Below are positions 1 to 7,082 of a DNA stretch of 12,194 nucleotides, piece by piece. Source of the DNA: an uncultured Collinsella sp. GTDB lineage: Bacteria; Actinomycetota; Coriobacteriia; Coriobacteriales; Coriobacteriaceae. Location: the NCBI GenBank assembly GCA_902494815.1, contig CABUVB010000038.1, positions 1-12,194 of the forward strand, given 5' to 3'. The position numbers and the translations under genes were made by a program. Numbering within the stretch: the stretch's first letter is position 1; every line of letters begins with the position of its first letter. The notes under the pieces are model-generated. The model did no database searches. It was not told the origin of the DNA and was given only the letters and a program-made list of their open reading frames with translations.

Positions 1-1472
1 GCCAGCAGCGGCACCTTGTTGCCCTGGCCAAACGGCTCAAGACGGGAAATCTGCTCTATAGTCTCGATATTCAGCTCGGAAAGGTCGACCGTGGCGGCAA
101 CCTCGTCGATGTCTTCAAAGTCCTCGGCGGGAATCTCCGATAGCACGGCGGAAAGGCGACGATGGAATTCATCGAGCTTGGATGCCTCGATGGTCACACC
201 CACCGCACCGGCATGTCCGCCGCGACGAATCAGCAGGTCGGAACAGCGCTCGACGGCGTCAAACAGGTTAACTTTGCCCACCGAGCGACCAGAGCCGCGC
301 GCGATACCGTCCTCGATCGAGAACAGCAGCGCCGGCACGTGATAGCGGTTGGTCAGACGGCTTGCCACGATGCCCTTGACACCCTCGTGCCAGCCCTCGC
401 CACCCACGACAATCGCGCGTCCGCCGTCATAGGTCTCCTCGACCTTTGCCATGGCATCGCACGTGAGCTCCGCCTCGATCTCACGGCGCTGGCGGTTGAT
501 TTCCTCGAGCTCAGCCGCCAGCGCGCTTGCTTCGATGGGATTGCGGGCAAGCAGCAGGTCGAGCGCCAGCTTGGGATCGGCCATGCGACCGGCAGCGTTT
601 AAGCGGGGAATGAGCGAGAATGACAGGCCATCCGCCGTAATGCTCGAAAGGTCCGCCTTGGCGAGCGCGGCAAGCGCGATATAGCCGGGGCGAGCGGTTA
701 CGCGCATCTGCTGGATGCCCTCGGCAACCAGCGCGCGGTTCTCGGGCGTGAGCGGCATCATGTCGGACACGGTGCCCAGCGCCGCGACCTCGATTAGCGA
801 ACGCCAATACGACGGCTTGCCCAGGCGCTCACCCAGGACTTGCACCAGCTTGAGCGCCACACCAGCACCGGCAAGTTCGCGCGAGGGGCCCTCGTCTTCG
901 AGCTTGGGGTCGGTCAGGGGCACACCCTGCGGCACCTGGTCGGAGGGCTCGTGATGGTCCGTGACCACCAAATCGATCCCCAGGCTCTCCAGATAGGAAA
1001 CCTCTTCCTTGGCGGCAATGCCGTTATCGACGGTCACGATCAGCTGGGGGCGAGCGAGCTCGTTAACGCGGTCGAGTGCCGCGCGCGAAAGACCGTAGCC
1101 CTCATCAAAGCGATGCGGAATAAACGGCGTGACATCGGCGCCAAACGTGCGCAGCGCCTCGGTCAACAGGCAGGTCGACGTAATACCGTCAACGTCAAAA
1201 TCGCCAAAGACTGCAATGTGCTCGTGGTTGCGAATAGCACGCTCGACGCGGTCGGCAACGACTGACATGCCCGGAATAATGAGTGGGTCGGCCCAGTCGC
1301 GATCGAGCGAAGGCGTCAAAAACAATTGGCCCTCTTTGATGGAGCCAATGCCGTGCGCGACCATAATGCGCGCCACCAGCCCGGGAATGCCCAGACCAGC
1401 CGAAAGCTCCTTTTCGAGCTCGGGGTTTTGCTGAGCGACCGCCCAGCGATTCGTCGTCTTAAGCGATGACAT
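1..1472 (-). CDS. recJ: Single-stranded-DNA-specific 5'-3' exonuclease RecJ (partial, C-terminus outside window)
   Basis: RecJ degrades single-stranded DNA 5' to 3' in recombination repair (RecF pathway), mismatch repair and rescue of stalled forks, using metal ions held by a DHH active site. The 490 visible residues show the family order: DFDVDG at residues 91-96, DNG at 149-151, the DHH triad at 172-174, then the DHHA1 region with RGGHAG around residues 417-422 and EPFGQGN near the window edge. The ATG at 1472 is preceded by a GGGGTGG stretch and gives the expected N-terminus. The reading frame is still open at base 1, so the OB-fold part of the C-terminal region is missing from view. It is transcribed away from the transporter gene at 1747. 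Its leader contains a TATAAT box, a hairpin and a possible small overlapping ORF. Identification is secure from the motifs. Confidence 0.95.
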   Translation of the reverse strand, partial: MSSLKTTNRWAVAQQNPELEKELSAGLGIPGLVARIMVAHGIGSIKEGQLFLTPSLDRDWADPLIIPGMSVVADRVERAIRNHEHIAVFGDFDVDGITSTCLLTEALRTFGADVTPFIPHRFDEGYGLSRAALDRVNELARPQLIVTVDNGIAAKEEVSYLESLGIDLVVTDHHEPSDQVPQGVPLTDPKLEDEGPSRELAGAGVALKLVQVLGERLGKPSYWRSLIEVAALGTVSDMMPLTPENRALVAEGIQQMRVTARPGYIALAALAKADLSSITADGLSFSLIPRLNAAGRMADPKLALDLLLARNPIEASALAAELEEINRQRREIEAELTCDAMAKVEETYDGGRAIVVGGEGWHEGVKGIVASRLTNRYHVPALLFSIEDGIARGSGRSVGKVNLFDAVERCSDLLIRRGGHAGAVGVTIEASKLDEFHRRLSAVLSEIPAEDFEDIDEVAATVDLSELNIETIEQISRLEPFGQGNKVPLL

Positions 1473-1524
1473 AGGCACCCACCCCTGATAGGGGCAGGTC
1501 GCCGCGATACCTCTCACGGTTCAT
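1459..1524 (-). CDS. Possible 21-residue leader ORF overlapping the recJ start
   Basis: An ATG at 1524 opens a 21-codon frame (MNRERYRGDLPLSGVGAYVIA) that ends at TAA in 1459-1461, 14 bp inside recJ and in a different frame. AGAGGA lies nine bases before the ATG, a plausible ribosome site. A ribosome finishing this peptide would release next to the recJ ATG at 1472, so it could couple or tune recJ translation. No family is recognised, and an ORF this short can arise by chance, so this is a candidate only. Confidence 0.25.
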   Translation of the reverse strand: MNRERYRGDLPLSGVGAYVIA

Positions 1525-1544
1525 AGCGATGAGTCCTCTGTGTA

Positions 1545-1562
1545 TGCCCGCTTCGGCAGGCA
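1545..1562 (-). promoter_or_regulatory. Leader hairpin upstream of recJ
   Basis: Read on the minus strand, this 18-base stretch folds into a 7-bp stem (TGCCTGC with GCGGGCA, including one U-G wobble) closed by a CGAA tetraloop. On the plus strand the wobble becomes a C-A mismatch, so the structure favours the recJ transcript. It lies between the predicted transcription start and the AGAGGA site of the small leader ORF. Its role (mRNA stability or translation control) is inferred. Confidence 0.4.
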
Positions 1563-1580
1563 GATCTGTTGAACGGATTT

Positions 1581-1586
1581 ATTATA
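1581..1586 (-). promoter_or_regulatory. -10 box of the likely recJ promoter
   Basis: A perfect TATAAT on the minus strand, about 110 bases before the recJ ATG. The -35 region is poor: CGTTTT sits at 17-bp spacing, and no TTGACA-like hexamer is nearby. The GC-rich palindrome at 1610-1625 lies just upstream. Position and orientation make this the best promoter candidate for recJ. Confidence 0.5.
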
Positions 1587-1609
1587 CCGTGCAGCGCGGA
1601 CGCAAAACG

Positions 1610-1666
1610 CCGCGGTGCGCCGCGGTTTCGGCAAACGATGGCGGTAATAGCCTCGAAATAATCGAG
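1610..1666. promoter_or_regulatory. Palindromes in the recJ / transporter divergent spacer
   Basis: The 222-bp stretch 1525-1746 between the possible recJ leader ORF and the transporter holds no recognisable full gene. Besides the recJ promoter and leader elements it carries two symmetrical sites: CCGCGG-N4-CCGCGG at 1610-1625, and CTCGA-N5-TCGAG at 1652-1666. The AT-rich centre of the second reads AATAAT (1657-1662), which could serve as a -10 for the plus-strand gene. No good -35 partner was found for it. Either site could bind a dimeric regulator of the two divergent genes, but nothing in the window identifies one. Confidence 0.25.
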
Positions 1667-1746
1667 CGTTTCAGCCGCACAGACACATACGAGCGTCTAG
1701 CATATCCATACAAACGAGTTCGCGGATAAAGGGAGTCACGGGGCAT

Positions 1747-2745
1747 ATGAAGCAATGGGCTGGACTGGGAAAGTTCCTCGCGGGGCATATGCAGGTCATC
1801 GTTCCGGTTTGCGTGGCGCTCGGCGTGCTCTTTCCCCATCAGATCGGCGTACTCAAGCCCATCGTTCCCGCCCTCTTCGCCTTTATGACGTTCCAAGGTG
1901 CGCTCAGCAACACCTTCCACCAGGTAGCCGAGGTGTTCCGCCGTCCGCTGCACCTGATTTTGGCGCTGCTCGTCTCGGCGGTGCTCATTCCCATAGCAGC
2001 CTATGCCATGGGATCGCTGTTCTTTGGCTCCAATCCCAACCTTGTCTGCGGCATCGTGCTCGAGTACAGCGTGCCCGTGGCCGTCACCGCTTTTATGTGG
2101 ATCAGCATGTTCGGCGGCAACGGCCCGCTCGCGCTCACCATTATCCTGACGTCCTCGGTTATCTCGCCTGTGACGATTCCGCTCACGCTGAAGCTCTTGC
2201 TGGGTGCCACCGTCTCGATCGATGTGCCGAGCATGATGCAGGACATGGCCTTTATGATCGCCATCCCCGCCGTGCTCGGCATCATGATCAACGAGCTCAC
2301 GCGTGGATGGGGACACGAGAAGCTCTCCCCCGCGCTCTCGCCCGCCTGCAAGTTCATGATGATGGGCGTTATCACGTCTAACTCCACCGCCATGAGCGAG
2401 TACGTGCTGCACATGAACGCGGTGCGCCTGGAAGTCGCCCTTTTTATTTTGGTCTTCGCCATCAGCGGCTTTGTCGTCGGCATTCTGGTCGCCCGCGCGC
2501 TGCATCTGCCATATAGCGAGACGACTACCATGTGCTTTACCTGCGGCATGCGTAACATCTCTTCGGGCGCCGTCATCGCCACGCAGTACTTTCCGGGCGA
2601 AGTCGTGTTTCCCGTCATGTGCGGAACGCTGTTTCAGCAGGTACTCGCTTCGCTTATCGGGCATCTCTTTGAGCGTCTGACCGGCGAGGAGCGCGCCGCC
2701 CAGCGCAAGCGGGTCGAGGCCGGCCGCGACGCCATGGCACGCTAG
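1747..2745 (+). CDS. BASS (bile acid:sodium symporter) family membrane transporter
   Basis: This 332-residue protein is almost entirely hydrophobic, with about nine or ten membrane segments, the usual size and make-up of the BASS/SBF family, which moves organic anions such as bile acids, pantothenate or keto acids. Two regions align with the family's crossover motifs. Residues 108-125 (SVPVAVTAFMW, then FGGN) correspond to the first repeat, and residues 263-277 (CFTCGMRNISSG onward) to the second. Residues that usually bind sodium appear replaced: the first-repeat GG and SN positions are VA and AF, and in the second repeat Glu is Thr265 and Gln is Arg269. Transport may therefore be uncoupled from sodium or use another ion. 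GGGAG at 1730-1734 precedes the ATG by 12 bases, somewhat far. The gene converges with its right neighbour, only 30 bp apart, and appears monocistronic. The substrate cannot be read from the sequence. Confidence 0.8.
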   Translation: MKQWAGLGKFLAGHMQVIVPVCVALGVLFPHQIGVLKPIVPALFAFMTFQGALSNTFHQVAEVFRRPLHLILALLVSAVLIPIAAYAMGSLFFGSNPNLVCGIVLEYSVPVAVTAFMWISMFGGNGPLALTIILTSSVISPVTIPLTLKLLLGATVSIDVPSMMQDMAFMIAIPAVLGIMINELTRGWGHEKLSPALSPACKFMMMGVITSNSTAMSEYVLHMNAVRLEVALFILVFAISGFVVGILVARALHLPYSETTTMCFTCGMRNISSGAVIATQYFPGEVVFPVMCGTLFQQVLASLIGHLFERLTGEERAAQRKRVEAGRDAMAR

Positions 2746-2775
2746 GCCGTCCGCATTACGCGGGTGTCAGTCTTG

Positions 2776-3573
2776 CTATACGAGCGTTTCCAGATGCGCA
2801 CGCAGGCGCTCAGCATCGATATCGAGCGTGGTCTCAGCATTGACCTGGGCCAGACGATAGCCCACAAAGTAGGGCGATACCACCCAACGTGGCAGCGCCT
2901 TGGCAATGGTCCGGCCGTCTATGTGGTAGAAGAACAAGTTGTACGACTCCGCGCGACCACCGTGGTGCTCGTTCAGGATATAGCGCAGAGCTACCTGGAT
3001 CGCATCGGCGAAGAGATCCGCCTCGGCTTGGTCTCTTGTGTCATCGCTAGCGGCGATTCCTTGCGGGGCTGAAACGTTGATCTCAAAGAACCCCATGATC
3101 GGTTCGGTTGAGATGTTGACCGCGATTCTCCCCTGTTGCCAGACATTGATGCCTTCGAAATTGGCAGAAGCCAGCGAAGCATAGCCGTCTTCCTGCTCCA
3201 AACCCACAATCTGCATGTGCGGATGAACGAGACTACCGCCCGAGAGCGGGCCCTTGTTCTTGTACATGAGCACGCTTCGATACTGCTGTGAATCGATCAT
3301 CTGCTGCCAGCAACCCAGGGCAAACCGCATCACATGGTGGAGTTCATCCGGCTCATAGGTCACCAGGTCGGCATCGTGATCGGCCGACTCGATCAGCACG
3401 GTTTGACGGGTGGCGCGCAGGGTCTTGAACTTATTCTCGAGCCAAATGCAATCGCCACCACGGCGAATGATGTCGGTGAGCCCTTCTGTATCGCAAAAGG
3501 GGCACGTGGTGCCGGGGCGGCGGTTGTCGTCGGGCTTACCGTTCGCCTGCTGAACGTCAAATACCAGCGCCAC
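2776..3573 (-). CDS. DUF4931 family protein (GalT/HIT-like nucleotidyltransferase fold)
   Basis: A 265-residue soluble protein resembling the DUF4931 family, related to galactose-1-phosphate uridylyltransferases and the HIT superfamily. Visible motifs are a CPFC pair (Cys24, Cys27) that probably binds zinc with later residues, a GPLSGGS loop at 108-114, and HPHMQ at 117-121. The last matches the HPH-Q signature in which the second histidine of GalT carries the nucleotidyl group. This suggests transfer or hydrolysis on a nucleotide or phosphosugar, but the substrate is unknown. The start is GTG at 3573. GGAGGT lies a few bases upstream inside the last codons of cutC, and only 3 bp separate the cutC stop from this start, so the two genes are probably translationally coupled. 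True galT is less likely because the protein is shorter and its overall sequence fits DUF4931 better. Confidence 0.75.
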   Translation of the reverse strand: MALVFDVQQANGKPDDNRRPGTTCPFCDTEGLTDIIRRGGDCIWLENKFKTLRATRQTVLIESADHDADLVTYEPDELHHVMRFALGCWQQMIDSQQYRSVLMYKNKGPLSGGSLVHPHMQIVGLEQEDGYASLASANFEGINVWQQGRIAVNISTEPIMGFFEINVSAPQGIAASDDTRDQAEADLFADAIQVALRYILNEHHGGRAESYNLFFYHIDGRTIAKALPRWVVSPYFVGYRLAQVNAETTLDIDAERLRAHLETLV

Positions 3574-3576
3574 GGG

Positions 3577-4254
3577 TTATACCTCCAGCGGCACGATCTT
3601 GGTGCCATGGAGCTCGGAGACGCCCAGTGCCGCCGCCACGGTATCGCGGTTGGCCGTAGAAATGCCGCCGCCGGGAAGGATGGTCAGGCGGTCTCCCGCA
3701 CACTCGATAAGACGCGACAGATGCTCCAGGTTGTCCTCGATCGGCGTACCGGCAGCGCCACCATGCGTCAGGATGCGTGTGATGCCGCAGTCGGCGAGTG
3801 TGTCAATCGCGTCGAGCTGAGCCTCGGGCGAGAGCTGGTCAAACGCCATGTGGAAGGTGATGTCGATGGGCTCACGCTTGCATTCCTCGGTCGCGCAGCC
3901 CGCGGCCATCACGAGGGCGCCCAACGTAAGCTCGTCGAGCGCCCATCCGCCAGCGCAGGGCTTGCAGCAGCCAAAGACCAAGCCGTCAACGCCGGCGCTT
4001 ACGGCAAGGCCCAGGTCCATCTCCATCATGCGCAGCTCGTCTTGGCTGTAATGAAAGTCACCGCCACGCGGGCGAATCATGCACATCACTCGCGCGTCAT
4101 GCTCGTGAGCATAGCTGACTGTAGCGCTGATAACGCCGGCAGAAGGCGTGGTGCCACCAACGGCAAGGTTGTCGCACAGCTCGATGCGCTTTGCACCGGC
4201 ATCGATAGCTGCCGGCACCCGCTCATAGTTCTCGGCACAAAACTCGTAAAGCAT
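3577..4254 (-). CDS. cutC: CutC family TIM-barrel protein
   Basis: The protein (225 residues) matches the CutC family, named for a proposed role in copper homeostasis in E. coli; its true biochemical function is unsettled. Conserved blocks are visible in order: AKRIELCDNLAVGGTTPS near the N-terminus, MIRPRGGDFHYS, ITFHMAFD, GITRILTHGG, and ILPGGGIS followed by ELHGTKI at the end. It stops about 20 residues earlier than E. coli CutC, which is common in the family. An upstream in-frame ATG at 4311 would add 19 residues unlike the family, so the ATG at 4254 is preferred: GGGGGT lies six bases before it and the protein then begins MLYEFCAENY, as expected. It is the first gene of a two-gene unit with the DUF4931 gene. 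No convincing promoter was seen upstream. Confidence 0.88.
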   Translation of the reverse strand: MLYEFCAENYERVPAAIDAGAKRIELCDNLAVGGTTPSAGVISATVSYAHEHDARVMCMIRPRGGDFHYSQDELRMMEMDLGLAVSAGVDGLVFGCCKPCAGGWALDELTLGALVMAAGCATEECKREPIDITFHMAFDQLSPEAQLDAIDTLADCGITRILTHGGAAGTPIEDNLEHLSRLIECAGDRLTILPGGGISTANRDTVAAALGVSELHGTKIVPLEV

Positions 4255-4312
4255 AGATAGACCCCCAAAGACAGCAGATGTTTTCCGACGGGCATTGTCA
4301 CACATCCCCATG

Positions 4313-4381
4313 AAGTTGCGGTGGAATAGGGACTCTTTTGGCCTCTGGAGCCCGTATTCAGTCCCTATTTCACCGCAACTT
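4313..4381. repeat. Long inverted repeat, 22-bp arms
   Basis: Arms at 4313-4334 and 4360-4381 are complementary over 22 positions with one exception, and 25 bases separate them. The odd pair is a G-U wobble in plus-strand RNA and an A-C mismatch in minus-strand RNA. The arms begin AAGTTGCGGTGGAATAGGG and are not GC-run/T-tract like a normal terminator. It sits upstream of cutC and directly abuts the liv terminator. The shape suggests an interspersed palindromic repeat or MITE-like element; whether it is repeated elsewhere in the genome cannot be seen here. Confidence 0.75.
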
Positions 4382-4382
4382 A

Positions 4383-4419
4383 AAAAGGGGCGCTGACTGA
4401 GATAGTCAGCGCCCCTTTT
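4383..4419 (-). terminator. Rho-independent terminator of the liv operon
   Basis: A perfect 16-bp stem (4383-4398 with 4404-4419; core GGGGCGCTGACT) and a 5-base loop, starting 11 bases after livF. Read on the minus strand it is followed by TTTTT. The flanking A and T runs make it symmetrical, so it could also stop plus-strand transcription. Confidence 0.93.
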
Positions 4420-4429
4420 GTTAGGTGGG

Positions 4430-5143
4430 TTAGCCTCCGAGGTAGGCTTTGCGGACGTTATCGTCGTGCAGCAGCTCTTGGCCGGTGCCGGTCATGGTGA
4501 TCTTGCCGGTCTCGAGCACGTAACCACGCGTGGCGATGGAAAGCGCCATCTGCGCGTTCTGCTCGACCAGAAGCACCGTGGTGCCGGCCTTGTGCAGGTC
4601 CTCGACAATCTGGAAGATCTGCTCAATCAGGATCGGCGCCAAACCCATGGAAGGCTCGTCAAGCATGAGCAGCTTGGGGTTGCTCATAAGGGCACGGCCC
4701 ATAACGAGCATCTGCTGCTCGCCGCCCGAAAGGGTGCCGGCGACCTGGCGACGACGTTCCTTCAGGCGTGGGAACTGCTCGTAGACACGCTCGAGGCCCG
4801 GAGCAACCGTGGACTTGGGCTGTGTATAGGCGCCCATCTCCAGGTTCACCTCGACCGTCATCTGCAAAAAGGCGCGACGGCCCTCGGGCACCTGGGCCAG
4901 GCCCTTGCCCACCAGTTTATCGGCAGGCGTATGGGCAATGTCCTCGCCCATAAACTTGATGGAACCGGTCTTGGAACGCAGCAGGCCCGAGACAGTTTTA
5001 AGCGTCGTGGACTTACCGGCGCCGTTGGCACCGATCAGAGCCACGATCTCGCCCTCGTTAACGTTAAAGGAGATGTCCTTGATGGCGTGGATGGCACCGT
5101 ACCAGACGTTGATGTTGTAGACGGAAAGCATCGGCTCTGCCAT
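4430..5143 (-). CDS. livF: Branched-chain amino acid ABC transporter ATP-binding protein LivF
   Basis: One of two cytoplasmic ATPases that drive import through LivH-LivM. The 237 residues carry Walker A GANGAGKST (38-46), Q-loop Q84 in LAQVPEGR, a LivF-type ABC signature LSGGEQQ (138-144), Walker B LLMLDEP (158-164) and an H-loop region reading LLVEQNA. Gln instead of His at that place (VEQN) is the normal LivF form. Length is typical. The ATG at 5143 directly follows the livG stop TAA, and GGGGGAG in the end of livG supplies the ribosome site, so the two ATPases are translationally coupled. It is the last gene of the operon; the terminator follows within 11 bases. Confidence 0.95.
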   Translation of the reverse strand: MAEPMLSVYNINVWYGAIHAIKDISFNVNEGEIVALIGANGAGKSTTLKTVSGLLRSKTGSIKFMGEDIAHTPADKLVGKGLAQVPEGRRAFLQMTVEVNLEMGAYTQPKSTVAPGLERVYEQFPRLKERRRQVAGTLSGGEQQMLVMGRALMSNPKLLMLDEPSMGLAPILIEQIFQIVEDLHKAGTTVLLVEQNAQMALSIATRGYVLETGKITMTGTGQELLHDDNVRKAYLGG

Positions 5144-6004
5144 TTAGTTCTCCCCCTTATCTTGCTTACCCAGATACGCCTCGATAACGGCGTCGTTGTT
5201 CTGGATTTCCTCTGCCGTGCCCTTGGCGATGACCTTGCCAAAGTTAAGCACGCAGATGCCCTCGCAGATGTTCATAACGAGCGACATGTCGTGCTCAATA
5301 AGCATGATGGCGATACCAAAGGTGTCGCGGATCTTCACGATGTTCGCCATGAGCTCTGCGGTCTCGGACGGATTCATGCCGGCGGCAGGCTCATCGAGCA
5401 GCAGCAGCTTGGGGTTGGTGGCAAGCGCGCGGACGATCTCCAGACGACGCTGAGCGCCGTAAGGCAGCGAGCCGGCCTGTTCATTTGCCAGGTGCTCCAT
5501 ATCAAAGATGGACAGCAGCTCCATGGCGCGCTCGTGAGCGGCCTTCTCGTGCTTCCAGTACGTCGGCAGGCGTAGCACGCCCTCAAAACCGGAGTAGCGC
5601 TCCTGGTTGTGCAGACCGACCTTGACGTTGTCCTCCACCGTCATGGTGTTGAACAGGCGAATGTTCTGGAAGGTACGGGCAATACCCATGCGGTTGACCT
5701 GGTAGACCGACTTGCCCGAAGTGTCCTCACCGTCGAGCAGGATGGTGCCGTGCGTAGGCTGGTACACCTTGGTGAGCAGGTTGAAGACCGTGGTCTTACC
5801 GGCACCGTTGGGTCCGATCAGACCGGCGATCTCAGTCTTTCCGATGGTTAGGCTAAAGTCGTCGACTGCCTTAAGGCCGCCGAATTCAATGCCCAGGTGG
5901 ATGCACTCGAGCGCCGGACGCTCGCCCAGGTCGCGGTCGGGAACGATGGCGCCAGAAGGATACGGGACCATCTTGCCCTTGTTGAACTCAAATTTACTGG
6001 GCAT
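5144..6004 (-). CDS. livG: Branched-chain amino acid ABC transporter ATP-binding protein LivG
   Basis: The second ATPase of the importer, 286 residues. It shows Walker A GPNGAGKTT (64-72), a LivG-type signature in which LSGGQ is replaced by LPYGAQRR, Walker B LLLLDEPAAGMN, the H-loop in LIEHDMS, and the C-terminal tail ending in VIEAYLG that marks branched-chain amino acid ATPases. The ATG at 6004 is chosen because GGAGGT lies eight bases upstream; an in-frame ATG at 6031 has no such site. The start overlaps the livM stop by 11 bp. About 30 residues precede the ABC fold (PSKFEFNKGKMVPYPSG onward), longer than in E. coli LivG and of unknown role. Confidence 0.94.
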   Translation of the reverse strand: MPSKFEFNKGKMVPYPSGAIVPDRDLGERPALECIHLGIEFGGLKAVDDFSLTIGKTEIAGLIGPNGAGKTTVFNLLTKVYQPTHGTILLDGEDTSGKSVYQVNRMGIARTFQNIRLFNTMTVEDNVKVGLHNQERYSGFEGVLRLPTYWKHEKAAHERAMELLSIFDMEHLANEQAGSLPYGAQRRLEIVRALATNPKLLLLDEPAAGMNPSETAELMANIVKIRDTFGIAIMLIEHDMSLVMNICEGICVLNFGKVIAKGTAEEIQNNDAVIEAYLGKQDKGEN

Positions 6005-7073
6005 CGGCTGCCACCTCCTTCTTGGAAGCAAAGCGATCCTTAATGCGTGCGAAGAACGCCTTGAGCTGCGGGTTGTTGGTAAAGATCATGACCAGGATCA
6101 GCACGATAGCGTAGATGAGCATGCGGTAGTCCGAGAACTGACGGAGCAGCTCGGGAAGCACCGTGAGCAACGCCGCCGCGATGACGGAGCCGCGCATATT
6201 GCCCAGACCGCCCAGGACCACGAACACCAGGATGAGGATGGACGTATTGAAGTCGAACTTGGTAGCGGAAAGCTGCGAGAAGTTACCGCCGAACAGGGCT
6301 CCGGCAGCACCGGCGAGGGCAGCGGAAACCACGAAGGCGATCATGCGGTACTGGGTGACGGAAATACCCACGGACTCGGCTGCAATCTTGTTGTCGCGCA
6401 CGGCCATGATGGCACGGCCGGTACGGCTGCGAACCAGGTTGAGCACGATCACGAGCGCGACCATGACCAGGATGGCGCCGGCAAGGAAGGTCGAGTACGT
6501 CGACACGCCCGAGGCGCCTTGGGCGCCCTTGATGATGGCGGTGCCGTCCTCGAGCAGGTGCAGGTCGTTAATCGTGGAGTTGCCTGTGATGTTAAAGATC
6601 ACGTGCAGGCCGCGGGAGTCGACGCCCACAATGAGGCAGGTGACGATCTCTTTGATGATCTCGCCAAAAGCCAGGGTCACGATGGCCAGATAGTCGCCGC
6701 TCAGGCGCAGGACCGGGATACCGATCAAGAAGCCCAAGATGGCAGCGGCGATAGCGCCGACCACGATGCTGATGATAAGGCGCACCGGATCGGACGGAAC
6801 GGCGCTCTCAAGGGCGACCGCGGTGACGATGCCCGTGTAGGCACCGACGCTCATAAAGCCCGCGTGGCCCAGCGACAGGTCGCCCGCGATGCCGACGACG
6901 AGGTTAAGGGAGATGGCCATGACGATATAGGCCGTGATGGGAACCAGCTGACCGGCAATCATACGCGGGATCATGTGATTGGACTGCATAAAGAACACGA
7001 TGGCGAAGGCCACGATGCACATGGCATACGTAACAAAGTCGTGACGCGTCTGCTTGTCTTTAAGAAACTTCAT
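5994..7073 (-). CDS. livM: Branched-chain amino acid ABC transporter permease LivM
   Basis: An integral membrane subunit, 359 residues, which forms the translocation channel with LivH. It is strongly hydrophobic from end to end, with about ten membrane helices. LivM landmarks are GDLSLGHAGFMSVGAY, SGDYLAIVTLAFGEI, the cytoplasmic coupling loop GRAIMAVRDNKIAAESVGI that contacts the ATPases, and GGLGNMRGSVIAA. The ATG at 7073 has AGGTGAG seven bases upstream. A GTG at 7082, adjoining the livH stop, is an alternative start adding three residues. Its last codons contain the livG ribosome site and the livG start. Confidence 0.94.
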   Translation of the reverse strand: MKFLKDKQTRHDFVTYAMCIVAFAIVFFMQSNHMIPRMIAGQLVPITAYIVMAISLNLVVGIAGDLSLGHAGFMSVGAYTGIVTAVALESAVPSDPVRLIISIVVGAIAAAILGFLIGIPVLRLSGDYLAIVTLAFGEIIKEIVTCLIVGVDSRGLHVIFNITGNSTINDLHLLEDGTAIIKGAQGASGVSTYSTFLAGAILVMVALVIVLNLVRSRTGRAIMAVRDNKIAAESVGISVTQYRMIAFVVSAALAGAAGALFGGNFSQLSATKFDFNTSILILVFVVLGGLGNMRGSVIAAALLTVLPELLRQFSDYRMLIYAIVLILVMIFTNNPQLKAFFARIKDRFASKKEVAADAQ

Positions 7074-7082
7074 AACGCTCAC

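Noticed and set aside
1582..2664. A 360-codon minus-strand frame opposite the BASS transporter
   Set aside because: Its composition (His, Asp, Arg and Gly rich) is typical of antisense to a hydrophobic protein, and the plus strand encodes a plausible ten-helix transporter.
2751..2763. A small stem CCGC/GCGG between the convergent BASS and DUF4931 genes
   Set aside because: Only four base pairs and no T-run, too weak to call a terminator.
4255..4311. An upstream ATG (4311) extending CutC by 19 residues
   Set aside because: The extra residues do not fit the family N-terminus, and the ATG at 4254 has a good GGGGGT site.
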